From Blastomussa wellsi (lineage: Eukaryota > Cnidaria > Anthozoa > Scleractinia > Plerogyridae), in the NCBI GenBank assembly GCA_947652115.1, contig OX393567.1:25175899-25239898 (forward strand): 64,000 nt of DNA, written 5' to 3'. The notes beneath the pieces were generated by a model, which worked only from the letters and a program-made list of their open reading frames with translations, was not told the origin of the DNA and did not search any database. The translations under genes were made by a program, and so were the position numbers. Below, one piece after another: positions 56,701 through 64,000 of the stretch (the first letter of the stretch is position 1; the number at the start of each line of letters is the position of its first letter).

Positions 56701-59700
56701 ACATCTGCCACTTTGATGAACTCTGCTAAGTCATTCAGGCTGGAGAAAAGCAAAGGTAATAAATTCTTCAAATGTTACTGTAATGAAAGTATCTTATCTT
56801 AAGTAACAGCATGGCGTTCCCAATTCACTTTGTTATGCTCACAAACTGATATGCTCACGCTTAGATTCTAGCTAGGACAAGGACAACAACGAAGATGAGA
56901 TTTGACTTCCATTTTTTTTTCTCGCGTATACTGAGAAAATAGATACCTAGCTCGGAACACTCCAGGTAAAATTCCTGCCGAAACTGAAGCTGGTTCACGC
57001 GAGCGCACTGTGTTAGCATTGAATCTCGTCTATACGCCTTAGTCTGTTAAGCAAGAAAAGAAATCTAAAGACCTTAATCCTGCTGTTCGTGGCTAGAGTT
57101 AGAATCTACTGACAAGACTAGCAATTCTCTCTTGGTTTCGAAGCTGACAACTTTATTTAGTGTCAAATGTTCTTGCTGACAATAAGTTGTCTGATGCTTT
57201 CTTACCTGTTTGTGACATGATCAATGAGATGTTGTTTGAACATGTAGCTCCATCTCTTGATGATATTCAGTAATGCTTGCTTGAAGGGCTTCGCGTCCAC
57301 ACGGAACCATGTGTCAAACACCTTTGTTCCTTCAACCTCATCCACTTCAGAGTAAAGCTTTTCATAGGTGTCGATCTGTAGGTGATGTGAAACATTATTG
57401 ACTAAATAAAACTTGAAGAAGTAAGCTCACAGTTCTTTGTAATTGAATGAAAATTCATCGCCGTTCAATTAGATAAAAAAAAAAAAACAAGTTAGCACAC
57501 AAATTTTGTTTGTAAATTTTTTGGTTGTGTTATCGCTGTCTATTCGCTTGCAGACTGTTTGCGCTTTGAGTTGTTATAAAACCGTTTTCAATAATGTAAA
57601 GAAAGAAAACAGAACACCCCTTTTGTGCGATAGAACAAAATAAAAATGATAATTAAATATTATTATACAACTCGCTTTTGTTCTCTATGAGTTTTACAGA
57701 ATTCCCTCGGCCAGTCTTCCCACTTATAACCTAGAACCGCACTTGTAACTGTAAAATTACCTGTTCCTTGAACTGTCCCAAAGTTGGAGGATTCTCTGGG
57801 ACTCCTTCCTCAGCATGAGCTTCAATCTCCTCCGCTGTGAGCACGTGGTTGTACAAAAGGAACTGTCTCATAAACTCATTCCGGTCATCCAGCCACAAGT
57901 AACCGTACGCATCAAATGAGCTGCGGTATTCATTAGCCTTGTTCATGATGCCTGTAACACGATCCATCATGTCTTGTCGCATCTCCGACAAATCAAGCAT
58001 GTCTTCTACATCGTTCTGAAAAAAAATATGAGGAATTAATGCAAGATTATTTTAAAAAGGGTATGCCTGATAAATGTTCTTTTGTTCTTTTTCGTTTTAA
58101 AACAGGGTTCGTGACCAGGAATCTTATGAGTTGAAGTTCGTCATATAACCGCATCATTATTACTATTTTTTCTTGCAATCCATTATCGTTAGCCACGTTC
58201 TAATGCAGGGGGGTTCCTGTCATTTTCTGAGTACTGTGCTACAAAATAAAGCCAGTAGTGTTGGGTTACTGTGATCTAGGTTCTTTCTTTAACTTTGTGA
58301 AATTACGCTAAAAATACATATTAGTCTTTGTCCAATTCAGTGCTTTTCAATAGTAGTAGGATGAAAATTATGAAGTTCTGGTTTTGCTCCTTTCCATCCC
58401 CTTGTAATGCAACGTTTAACTTCTGTAAGCTTGGTTGTCACCAGAAAAGAACAATTTTATTATGTTTATCCTATTCATTTACCTGGTAATGTTCAGATCC
58501 ATTATGTTCAGCCAACCTCTTTACCAATGAAGCCATCTTGTACACATCGTTAACAATTCGTTCCACGAGTTCGTAAAAACCGTCAGAGACACCGAAATCC
58601 AGCGACGGTATAAACACCATTTCAGGTTGTTGCAACTCAAGCTTAGCCTCAAACAGGCCAGTCGTGTTGTGTTTAGGGTCTGTGTTCTCCAGAAGGTAAT
58701 TAAGGGAGCAATGGATACAGTTGAAGAAGCCATCTAAGACCATGTCATCCAGGTAGTCTACATATGCTCGCCAGATGTCGGACGATACGTCTGCCTTGAA
58801 CAGCTCCAAGTTATTCTGAACAGTAAAATGTAATTAATCAATTCCGATACATTAATATTCTAACATGCCCCGAGGCTTGGGGGAATAAAACGAAAGATTT
58901 TGCATCGAGGCTTAGGGATGAATAAATAATTTCTTTTGTTTTATTCTCCGACACCTCGGCGCCATTTCAGAATTTTAATATATCGGAATTGGTCTATTAG
59001 CGGTACTAAATGAATTACTTACATGATTGGAAGGGGCGGAACGAAATCCGATACTATACTCAATCAATTTTAAAATCTGTCAATTTATTCTGTGAAAACT
59101 CTTGTTAAATCTACTTTTGAAGCCTAAGACAATCGTCAATCTCGACTCTATGCGCTTGAAAGAACCGCTTGAAATTGTCTCCACCTTTCCATTTGCTACA
59201 ATTTTTTAGCAATTTTTGAGAATAACACAGTTCATTTATTACAAAACTTTGTCAATGATAATTTTCTTCTGTCTCGTCACCAGCATCTTCGGCAATACAT
59301 ATATACTGAACATGCAAATTAAAGGAAATTTAAAAAAAAAACAACAAATACAGTACCTGCATCAACTCATGGATTTTCTCTCCTGCTTGTTGGATCAAAG
59401 TATAGCGCTTATTAAGGTTTGTTTCGCTGTCCTGTTGACAAGAATTCATAGATTATTACACGATAAAGGTGCTATTTTTGTTGTTATAATTGAGATGAAA
59501 TGCTGTGCAACTTTAATAGTTCGAAGCAGCCTAGCCTGCGAACACAGCCATCTTTCTTCGCTCCAGGCCGAGAACAACCTTGTGAAATGCCAAACAGGCC
59601 GACAGCAAAGAAAACCGGCTGTATTTACAGGCTAAAAGCAGCCGATTTATGTTTTTTTTTCATCCACCACCTGTTTCACTCAATGGGTAGACTGCTCGAT

Positions 59701-62461
59701 ACCCGCAGTAAGCAACGACTAAAATTTCTTTTTAATTAAGGCGGTCTGTAGTGTCATAAAGTTAAATAAATGTGAACTGCAGAAGAGCAGTGTTCTGATG
59801 AGAACATCGCTTACTCTCGCTGCAGCGCACATAAATAAACTGACGTTCACCTCCAAGTTGAGCAGTCCTTCTTTTTTGCCTTCCTTTCGTTCATACAGTG
59901 GAGCTTCACACCACTTGGTCATCAACTGACTCATGCTTTCAACATTATTCTTGGCAGCTTGCACACGTTTTTCCAGATCATGGACCATATCTCGTGTCTT
60001 TTCAATGTATTCCCACGCACCTGATTTTAATAAAGGATAATCCCAGTAAATAGCAGCCTAGATTGCCATTAACTAACAGCTTTGTTTCCCAGTAAATAAC
60101 AGTCTTGTTTCCCAGTGAACAACAGCCTTGATTCCAAGCAAATAACTGCCTTGAGGCCAGAATATTATATAGGGCTACAAACACCCACAAATGTTTCTTT
60201 TTCGAGTACCATTGACCTACATTTCAAAAGTACCTTATAACCATTTAATTTCGAGGGACTTAATTTTCACGCCTGCAAGCAGGCTCACCTTTAGCACACA
60301 CGCGAGCGACAGAACGCAGGCTACAAAAAATAAAGAAATTAAAGACTCGTGAAAAATAGCTATCGCGAAAATTAATGATCCAAATTTATTACCCTGTATC
60401 AAACTCTTCAATGCAAGTTTACATATTCACTTTCATCGTCCGTCACAGCGACAGATCCAAAGAAATATATCGTAAATGCTGAACTGTGTACTATAACGTT
60501 GCGCACTGTCGTAAACGTAGTGTCGACCTGTTTTAAATTTTGATTTTAAGGTTCTCTTATTTCAATGTCATTATAAAATATAGCGCCAATTCTGGCTATA
60601 TCCGTTTATAAAATTGTCGTGGAATTTAGTTCCATTCAGTGCTATTTTTCTGCCAAATCGCGAAATTTTTGTCTCGCGAAATTTGCCTCTTACATTTTTA
60701 CGAAATTAATTTCCCATGAAAATAAGTAACAATAATAAAACTAATTAGTAGCATGCATCTATACCAGCATTAAATATCAATATAGTTTCTTGAACTTTCA
60801 AAGGAAACAAAAGTAAGGAGTAACGTTACAGCGCTCGACTGCAGGAAGCAAATCAAAGGGAAACAATTAATCTGTGGTTCGAGTTATCGGTCAGGGAGTC
60901 AAGCAATCGAGATCACATGGCTTATGAACTACTGCTGTACAAGTCAAAAACAACCACAACAAATTGTAAGCTGAGCTAGAGCGTGGTTTGAAATGAAAGA
61001 TCTCCTAGGGCTATTTTTCTATCCTATATCCCCAATAGGGAAATTGTTTTTGAAATGTGTTTTTGTGTGGCAACACTGACAGCATAAGGTGTCAATTAAG
61101 GCTGAATGTAAACACAAACCTTCGCTGTTCCAGTTCAAAGTTGTCTCAGACTGTTGAAGCTGGCCATCTATTTCTTGTAACTGTCCTTCGACCAGAGGAA
61201 ACTCCACGTCAAGAAGAGTCTCTCTCACTTTGTTGTACCACGCGACTGTCAGGTCCAGGTTGGACAAGAACTTGTGGAACGTCTCATTCCGGGAATAAAT
61301 TCCTGTAGCACTTTCAGGGATGCTCTCAAGGGTTTCGTTTTGAGATGTTTCCAAGTATTTAACCTCACGCAGCACAGCAATCAACTAGAACCGAAAATAA
61401 TTTTTCCATGTAATTACTCACTCCACGAACTCTGACCTGGCAAATTATTACCTCACATTTGTGGCCCGCTATATTAGAGCATAAGATTATGAAAAATCGT
61501 TTCTAAAGCATTGGATTTCTGATTTGGGTGGAAATACTAAAAACAAACCTGAGGATCAAAGTTCACTTTAATTAGCTTGGTATTTGCATCTCTAATGATG
61601 AGAGGTTTGTCCAGGTTTCCTTGTGAGATGGAGCCGACATCTTCTGTCCAATCAGCATACACTTTCTCTTCATACCTTGCAATAAATGAAACAAATTTTC
61701 ATTCTAACTTGTAACGTTGTGTTGGTACAACAATCCAAATGAAAGCTACTGAGCAGTACTTTTGTGTGGTACTGTTTCTAAATGCTGCACAAATGGTTCT
61801 TTTAACTCTGTTGATGAACCTCAAGTGTGTAACCATTCACACTTAAGCAACAGAGGACTTTTGCCGTGTTTACATAGCCTCATCTAAACACGAGGGGGTT
61901 TGGAAGAATTCGAGACAGTCATGCAAACCTGAGGAGCAGTCGAGGGTTTGCATAACGTTTGAGAATTCTCCCAAATCCCCGAGTGTTTAGATGAAGCTAT
62001 GTAAACTCGGAAAAAGTCCTCCATTGCTTTTGTAAAATATTTCTCAAAAACACACGCAAAACTAAAACGTCACAACCGCATTTACATACTCTCATCTAAA
62101 CACACCTATCAGCCAATGAGAGCGTGCGCAGTATCTCAGTTATTTTATAAACTCTACTAAGTAATACTTTCATGTGCTAATGTTTATTATGCTGTACATT
62201 ATAATACTGTAGGTGGTTTTAACTTGTAAGTCTGAAGAAGAAAGCCTAGCGTGACCATTCAAGTGAAAGCTATTGAGCAGTCCTTTCACGTGACACAGAT
62301 TAAAAGTAAGCTCTTTTTAATATTTAAGTAATTAGCGTGAATGAATTCAGGAGCTACATGCAGTATATTCGTTTGTCATGTAAACAACTTACGTGTTAAG
62401 GAGCTTGGACATCTCATCAAATTTGTTGAAGATTATCATGGCCTCTGCGGTCTCAAGTGTA
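31971..62461 (-). CDS. DNAH9/11/17: Axonemal dynein heavy chain, outer-arm beta type (DNAH9/11/17 class), 3' 56 exons; 5' end outside window
   Basis: 56 consecutive exons give 3,855 residues and a stop at 31971; family members are about 4,460-4,490 residues, so roughly 600 N-terminal residues are missing to the right. The protein is the ATP-driven motor of outer dynein arms in motile cilia. In order it shows the tail (DHC_N1), linker, six AAA modules with P-loops in AAA1 to AAA4 ([32 protein letters not shown]), the antiparallel stalk and microtubule-binding domain after AAA4, then AAA5, AAA6 and a full C-terminal domain ending GVALLL. Residue-level agreement with vertebrate DNAH9/11/17 is very high from the linker onward, which separates it from gamma, inner-arm and cytoplasmic chains; a single orthologue cannot be chosen. 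All junctions keep phase and no stop or frameshift was found. Exon coordinates are in the domain entries below. Confidence 0.96.
34923..35258. mobile_element. Non-autonomous DNA element with GGCTCGAA ends, copy 2
   Basis: The left end reads CATGGCTCGAA and the right end TTCGAGCCCTG; the interior matches 4745-5085 (CTCGCAAACTCGCAAAATGC, GCGAGTGAAAAA). A perfect 5-bp repeat CGTAC flanks it (34918-34922 and 35259-35263). It sits in a dynein intron. Confidence 0.75.
36582..36822. mobile_element. Family P2 repeat as a near-perfect hairpin, copy 2
   Basis: Left arm 36582-36730 runs to GCCCTTCGTCGGAGC. The right arm from 36736 to 36822 is its complement (GACGAAGGGCTAACGCTCGA, then GCCAATTCACATTATCAACC) and ends at ATAAAACCA. 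It is related to 11228-11378 and 63776-63929. It lies in the dynein intron between exons 36540 and 37118. Confidence 0.8.
38956..40160 (-). CDS. DNAH9/11/17: Dynein AAA5, three exons
   Basis: Exons: 40160-39925, 39801-39679, 39160-38956. Landmarks are [39 protein letters not shown] and [20 protein letters not shown]. The module lacks a P-loop, as expected for AAA5. Confidence 0.95.
40446..40730 (+). mobile_element. tRNA-derived SINE, family S1, copy A (most complete)
   Basis: The head GGTGGCCTAATGGTTAGTGT resembles a Pol III A box and GATCCGGGTTCGAGCAC a B box. The body follows: CACTGCGTTGTGTTCTTG, GTACAGTGCCTC, GAATGGGTACCGGCGAA, GGGGTAACCCTGC and CCGGGATAAGCTCCGGC. It lies in a dynein intron, antisense to the gene. 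Confidence 0.8.
40765..42518 (-). CDS. DNAH9/11/17: Dynein stalk (CC1, microtubule-binding domain, CC2), three exons
   Basis: Exons: 42518-42009, 41612-41286, 41028-40765. Exon 42518-42009 encodes the CC1 helix (Lys/Glu/Ala heptads such as [19 protein letters not shown]) and the start of the microtubule-binding domain. The second exon encodes its remainder and the start of CC2 ([17 protein letters not shown]). The third completes CC2 and enters AAA5 ([17 protein letters not shown]). A tRNA-like SINE lies in the intron between the first two. Confidence 0.95.
41728..41801 (-). repeat. tRNA-like sequence, probably the head of a second SINE family
   Basis: The 74 nt begin GGCTTAATAGCTCAGCTGGT, an A box with a good D arm, and hold the B-box-like GGGGTTTGAATCCC; the ends pair as an acceptor stem with one mismatch. 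The anticodon stem does not pair and the T stem has a mismatch, so a working tRNA is unlikely. The following CCTGATTTTTCCAGG can form a small hairpin, a layout I remember from coral SINEs. In a dynein intron, sense orientation. Confidence 0.65.
42592..42918 (+). repeat. 106-bp tandem repeat, site 2 (three units)
   Basis: GGTGGTTCT starts units at 42592, 42698 and 42804, and GGCGGTTCT a partial one at 42910: exactly 106 bp each. Each unit contains GTGTGACCATTCAAATGAAA and CTGTTTATTATG. It lies in the dynein intron between exons 43157-43029 and 42518-42009. Confidence 0.9.
43029..44942 (-). CDS. DNAH9/11/17: Dynein AAA4 and base of the stalk, four exons
   Basis: Exons: 44942-44780, 44550-44284, 43942-43781, 43157-43029. 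Walker A is [15 protein letters not shown], the Walker B region is [10 protein letters not shown], and [16 protein letters not shown] sequence follows. The last exon holds [13 protein letters not shown], which leads into the stalk. Confidence 0.95.
44635..44770 (+). mobile_element. tRNA-derived SINE, family S1, copy D (internally deleted)
   Basis: The head GAGGTAGCCTAATGATGAGT is joined directly to the late body GGGGGGAGTAGAAATGCTCT, then GGCCTAATGGGCCACTAGGC. The middle third of the family is absent. Confidence 0.65.
45180..45275. repeat. Short cluster of GCGCGGGAAA motifs
   Basis: CGCGGGAAA occurs at about 45199, 45235 and 45263 within sequence related to the 28-bp minisatellite at 47544-47690. 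It lies in a dynein intron. Confidence 0.55.
45303..48849 (-). CDS. DNAH9/11/17: Dynein AAA3, seven exons
   Basis: Exons: 48849-48567, 48486-48313, 48199-47891, 47444-47115, 46902-46825, 46109-45948, 45496-45303. Walker A is [13 protein letters not shown] and Walker B is [11 protein letters not shown]. Other landmarks are [20 protein letters not shown] and [23 protein letters not shown]3 regulates release from microtubules. Confidence 0.96.
47544..47690. repeat. 28-bp minisatellite, about five units, each with GCGCGGGAAA
   Basis: CGCGGG recurs at 47548, 47576, 47604 and 47632 (exactly 28 bp apart), then one degraded unit near 47660. The unit reads roughly GCGCGGGAAAACATGTTACT plus GGTTAAAA. 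It lies in a dynein intron. Confidence 0.85.
48977..50850 (-). CDS. DNAH9/11/17: Dynein AAA2, four exons
   Basis: Exons: 50850-50602, 50436-50187, 49712-49585, 49125-48977. Walker A is [15 protein letters not shown], and the Walker B-like block is [20 protein letters not shown]2 in dyneins binds but does not hydrolyse nucleotide (known of the family). Confidence 0.96.
49772..49873 (+). repeat. Dispersed repeat (related copy at 4207-4310)
   Basis: It shares ATAACGCACGT, ATTAAA, CTTTTGTTTAGCGAC and TTGTGG in the same order and orientation as the copy in the CFAP184 intron. Confidence 0.55.
49876..50039. mobile_element. MITE-like inverted repeat with ~40-bp arms
   Basis: GTTTTCACTCACGTGATAAA and GGCCATATTGGTGGACTA on the left are mirrored by TAGTCCACCAACATGGCC and CACGTGAAAAC on the right. 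No coding sequence; in a dynein intron. Confidence 0.7.
50918..51690 (-). CDS. DNAH9/11/17: Dynein AAA1 (main ATPase site), three exons
   Basis: Exons: 51690-51534, 51455-51193, 51056-50918. Walker A is [15 protein letters not shown] and Walker B is GCFDEFNRI; sensor-I context is [15 protein letters not shown]. All catalytic residues expected for ATP hydrolysis at the primary site are present. Confidence 0.97.
51794..54122 (-). CDS. DNAH9/11/17: Dynein linker (DHC_N2), six exons
   Basis: Exons: 54122-53898, 53723-53632, 53440-53314, 53056-52904, 52753-52520, 52086-51794. Landmarks are [57 protein letters not shown] and [14 protein letters not shown]. The linker is the mechanical element that swings over the AAA ring during the power stroke. 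The last exon ends with LVITPLTDR and splits the following codon with the AAA1 exon. Confidence 0.95.
52218..52295. repeat. Inverted repeat with CAGTTTGCTGCGCCAC arms
   Basis: CAGTTTGCTGCGCCACTAGG is mirrored by GTGGCGCAACAAACTG, with CTGCTTTC / GAAAGCAG closing a short loop. Dynein intron. Confidence 0.6.
54365..62461 (-). CDS. DNAH9/11/17: Dynein tail (DHC_N1) and start of linker, exons 1-13 in window
   Basis: Exons in coding order: 62461-62393, 61675-61549, 61384-61120, 60020-59851, 59431-59357, 58815-58483, 58015-57761, 57375-57206, 56739-56517, 56221-56105, 56006-55920, 55764-55363, 54610-54365. The first starts with one base completing a codon from an upstream exon. Family landmarks are KVNFDPQ followed by LREVKYLE, and [10 protein letters not shown]. 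The tail builds the dimerisation and docking stem that binds intermediate chains and other heavy chains. It is the least conserved part and these blocks still align well, so I am confident of the exon chain. Confidence 0.9.
54925..55141. mobile_element. Tc1/mariner-like MITE, 217 bp, TA target duplication
   Basis: It begins CAGTGCAACTAGTGCAAC and ends GTTGCACTG, with TA on both sides (54923-54924 and 55142-55143). Inner arms pair over CCAATCACGAGACGAGTTCA / TGAACTTTTCTCATGATTGG. TA duplication with long inverted ends is typical of Tc1/mariner-derived MITEs. Dynein intron. Confidence 0.75.
58839..58993. mobile_element. MITE-like inverted repeat with CAATTCCGATA ends
   Basis: CAATTCCGATACATTAATAT at the left and ATATATCGGAATTG at the right form inverted ends; CCCGAGGCTTGGGG and CGAGGCTTAGGG repeat inside. 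Dynein intron. Confidence 0.65.
60044..60158. repeat. 23-bp minisatellite, five units
   Basis: Five consecutive 23-bp units of the form CAGTAAATAACAGTCTTGTT plus TCC, diverged from one another by a few bases each. It begins 24 bp upstream, in transcript sense, of the dynein exon 60020-59851, in the intron. Confidence 0.85.
61733..62300 (+). repeat. 106-bp repeat, site 3, split by a P1 element
   Basis: Repeat sequence (GCTACTGAGCAGTACTTTTG, then AACCATTCACACTTAAGC) runs to about 61846. It resumes near 62150 with TAATACTTTCATGTG and GACCATTCAAGTGAAAGC. The intervening 61847-62150 is the P1 insertion. Confidence 0.75.
61847..62150 (+). mobile_element. Palindromic non-autonomous element, family P1, copy 3
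   Basis: GTGTTTACATAGCCTCATCT on the left and its complement near 61985-62005 face each other, followed by the tail CTCATCTAAACACACCTATC. It is inserted inside a unit of the 106-bp repeat. Confidence 0.8.
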
Positions 62462-62942
62462 CTGAAAAGAAAAGTGGGTCAGAACACAATTACTGGACTT
62501 TTAATTGTTACATTGTTTTCTTTAAATGAATGAGCTTGAACTAAATAAGATAAAAATTTACGAGCAAGAGCCAACATCAAAAGAGACCCCAAGACTTCGA
62601 AGATAGCCATTTGCAATCACAAAAATCTGAAATGTTTCAGCAAAGTGAAAAGAATATTACAGATTTTAAATGTTGCACAAGTGTGCTGAACTCAGGGATC
62701 CAAACACAGCTCTAGGTTGATCCCTACGTTGCATGACTGAAGAATAGTAAAGCTGTGAAGAATAGTGAAGATGATATCATGGCAAGGGTTGCATTTCATG
62801 ACAATTCCACATTTTGCACATTTTTCTGAAGAGCTCAGCAACATTAAAGAAAGGAATAGATAGTTAAAAGACAACAGAGTCAGGAGTAGTCACTGCTCTG
62901 AAACAAAGTTTGAACAAGATAGTAAAAGAATTATTGTCATAC

Positions 62943-62981
62943 CTTTCCAAACCATGAATGATTGGAAAAACACTGTCTGGT
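62943..62981 (-). CDS. DNAH9/11/17: Possible additional upstream dynein exon (39 bp)
   Basis: On the minus strand a pyrimidine-rich acceptor (CTTCTCTTTCAAG) precedes 39 bases ending AAAG before the donor GTATGA. Its phase would join correctly to exon 62461-62393 and read [17 protein letters not shown], loosely matching the family here. The splice sites are good but the similarity is weak. Confidence 0.4.
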
Positions 62982-63199
62982 CTTGAAAGAGAAGTGATGA
63001 AGAAACAGAAAGAAAGAAAGGAAATTGACAGGCAGATAACAATGACAACTGAAGATATGAACTTTACAAGTAAAGGAGAATAGAAACACCCAGGTTACAA
63101 AGAAAATGACGACATCAACACTGGATGCAGTCAGTGTATACAAATTCAAGCATCTACGCAAGCATTACTGTCTGTGGTTTGAAGAAGCAGAGCTCAACA

Positions 63200-63500
63200 C
63201 AGGGCTTCTGACATTTCGCGCGGTCACAGAGCAGCGAAATTCAGGTATTTCCGCGAAATCCCACAAAATTGACAAAAACACGCGAAATACCGCAAAATTT
63301 ACTACAAATCTTATCGAATACACGTCGGCACAAGATATTTGAAACTTATCTTAGCTATTGGGGCTGTTTATGTGCCGTAAACTTGTAAATTTATCTTGAA
63401 ATTTTTCCACTGCCACGAGTAAACAACGTACCAAAAACTACCAGGCGTTCTTAGATTAATGTTGCGAAAAACTGGGCACTGGACAATGTGAAGACTTCGT
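63200..63500 (+). repeat. Dispersed repeat beginning CAGGGCTTCTGA, copy 2
   Basis: It matches 24473-24756 along its whole length, for example ACGTCGGCACAAGATATTTG and GTTCTTAGATTAATGTTGCG. Non-coding. Confidence 0.75.
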
Positions 63501-63774
63501 TGCCACTATAGGAGTGTAAAAAGAAACTGCTGTCTGTAGTAATGCAGGCACATGTTTACTCGAACATGCAGGACACGATCAAGACACAAGAATGTTTTGA
63601 CTTCACAAATGGATTTGAACCAATAATCTTGCTTTGAAACTACAAAGCAACACAAGACAGCTAGGAAAGAAAAGAAATTTATTGCATTGCTGTTTTCGGC
63701 TTTAAATTGCAGTTGAAAAAGGAGGATAACCGGTCAATGTTTTTGCCGCTTGAAACAAGAACAGTTTCCTTCAG

Positions 63775-63775
<1 letters not shown>

Positions 63776-63819
<44 letters not shown>

Positions 63820-63891
63820 GTATAACAATATAATTTGGCTTTATCAACTGGGTTGATAATGTCAATTGGCCAACGTAAAGAGATTCAAGAG

Positions 63892-63928
<37 letters not shown>

Positions 63929-64000
63929 CAAGGAATTGTGCGTCATGTGTTTTTATATACAGAACCTTCAGAACTGTGTTGGATGAACATCTATGTTTTC
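63776..64000. mobile_element. Family P2 repeat, copy 3, runs to the window edge
   Basis: GGGGGTAAGTTTCTAAAGAA to GCCCTTCGTCAGAGCGAATC matches the left arms of the copies at 11228 and 36582. The sequence after 63930 (TTTTTATATACAG) may belong to the parent element. It includes the hammerhead-like segment listed next. Confidence 0.75.
63882..63929 (-). ncRNA. Hammerhead-ribozyme-like motif in the P2 repeat
   Basis: On the minus strand the core reads CTGACGA, a stem GGGC-TACC-GCTC, GAAA, then CGTC. The flanks GATTC-GCT and AGC-TCTT-GAATC can pair as stem I. This fits the type I hammerhead consensus CUGANGA...GAAA...UH. Weak points are one extra A between the core and stem II and a stem III of only two base pairs without a loop, which would need a dimer. 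Short-stem hammerheads are known from Penelope-like retroelements; activity here is inference. Confidence 0.4.

Larger units (their letters stand above)
62462..63775. other. Presumed upstream dynein intron; no firm exon
   Basis: Apart from the candidate exon at 62943-62981 and the repeat at 63200-63500, I see only AT-rich sequence. The N-terminal tail exons must lie beyond 64000. Confidence 0.5.

Overview
This window is nuclear DNA from an animal. It holds spliced genes with GT-AG introns, a 200-base assembly gap, tRNA-headed SINEs, LINE fragments and many small palindromic elements. The proteins are metazoan, and two of the four genes belong to motile cilia. The repeat content and gene style suggest a cnidarian, most likely a stony coral; that assignment rests on recognising repeat families from memory and could not be tested here.

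Layout. (1) 511-10501, minus strand: a complete 15-exon gene for CFAP184/CCDC96, a coiled-coil protein of the ciliary axoneme (534 residues by my exon model). (2) 10716-13252, plus strand: a complete 7-exon cytosolic thymidine kinase (TK1, 209 residues). The two start codons face away from each other across 214 bp, which looks like a shared promoter with an E2F-type site and an X-box-like site. (3) 16534-17449, plus strand: a small four-exon gene for a basic 169-residue protein that I do not recognise. (4) 21517-28846, minus strand: a complete 6-exon FOXK transcription factor (FHA plus forkhead domains, 630 residues). (5) 31971-62461, minus strand: 56 exons encoding the last 3,855 residues of an outer-arm beta-type axonemal dynein heavy chain (DNAH9/11/17 class). 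Its first ~600 residues lie beyond the right edge, apart from one possible short exon at 62943-62981.

Between and inside the genes lie mobile elements: a LINE tail with clean 10-bp target duplications inside a CFAP184 intron, other LINE or reverse-transcriptase tails, five copies of one tRNA-derived SINE plus another tRNA-like sequence, a dispersed 106-bp tandem repeat, three copies of a 240-300 bp palindromic element (one nested in the 106-bp repeat), and three copies of a repeat whose core folds like a hammerhead ribozyme. The assembly gap falls at the hairpin centre of one of these last copies.

Functionally, CFAP184 and the dynein act in the same organelle; TK1 and FOXK serve nucleotide salvage and transcription. 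I see no operon, CRISPR array, prokaryotic system or virus. Exon boundaries were read by hand from splice signals, reading phase and family similarity; every internal junction in the four recognised or complete models keeps the reading frame.
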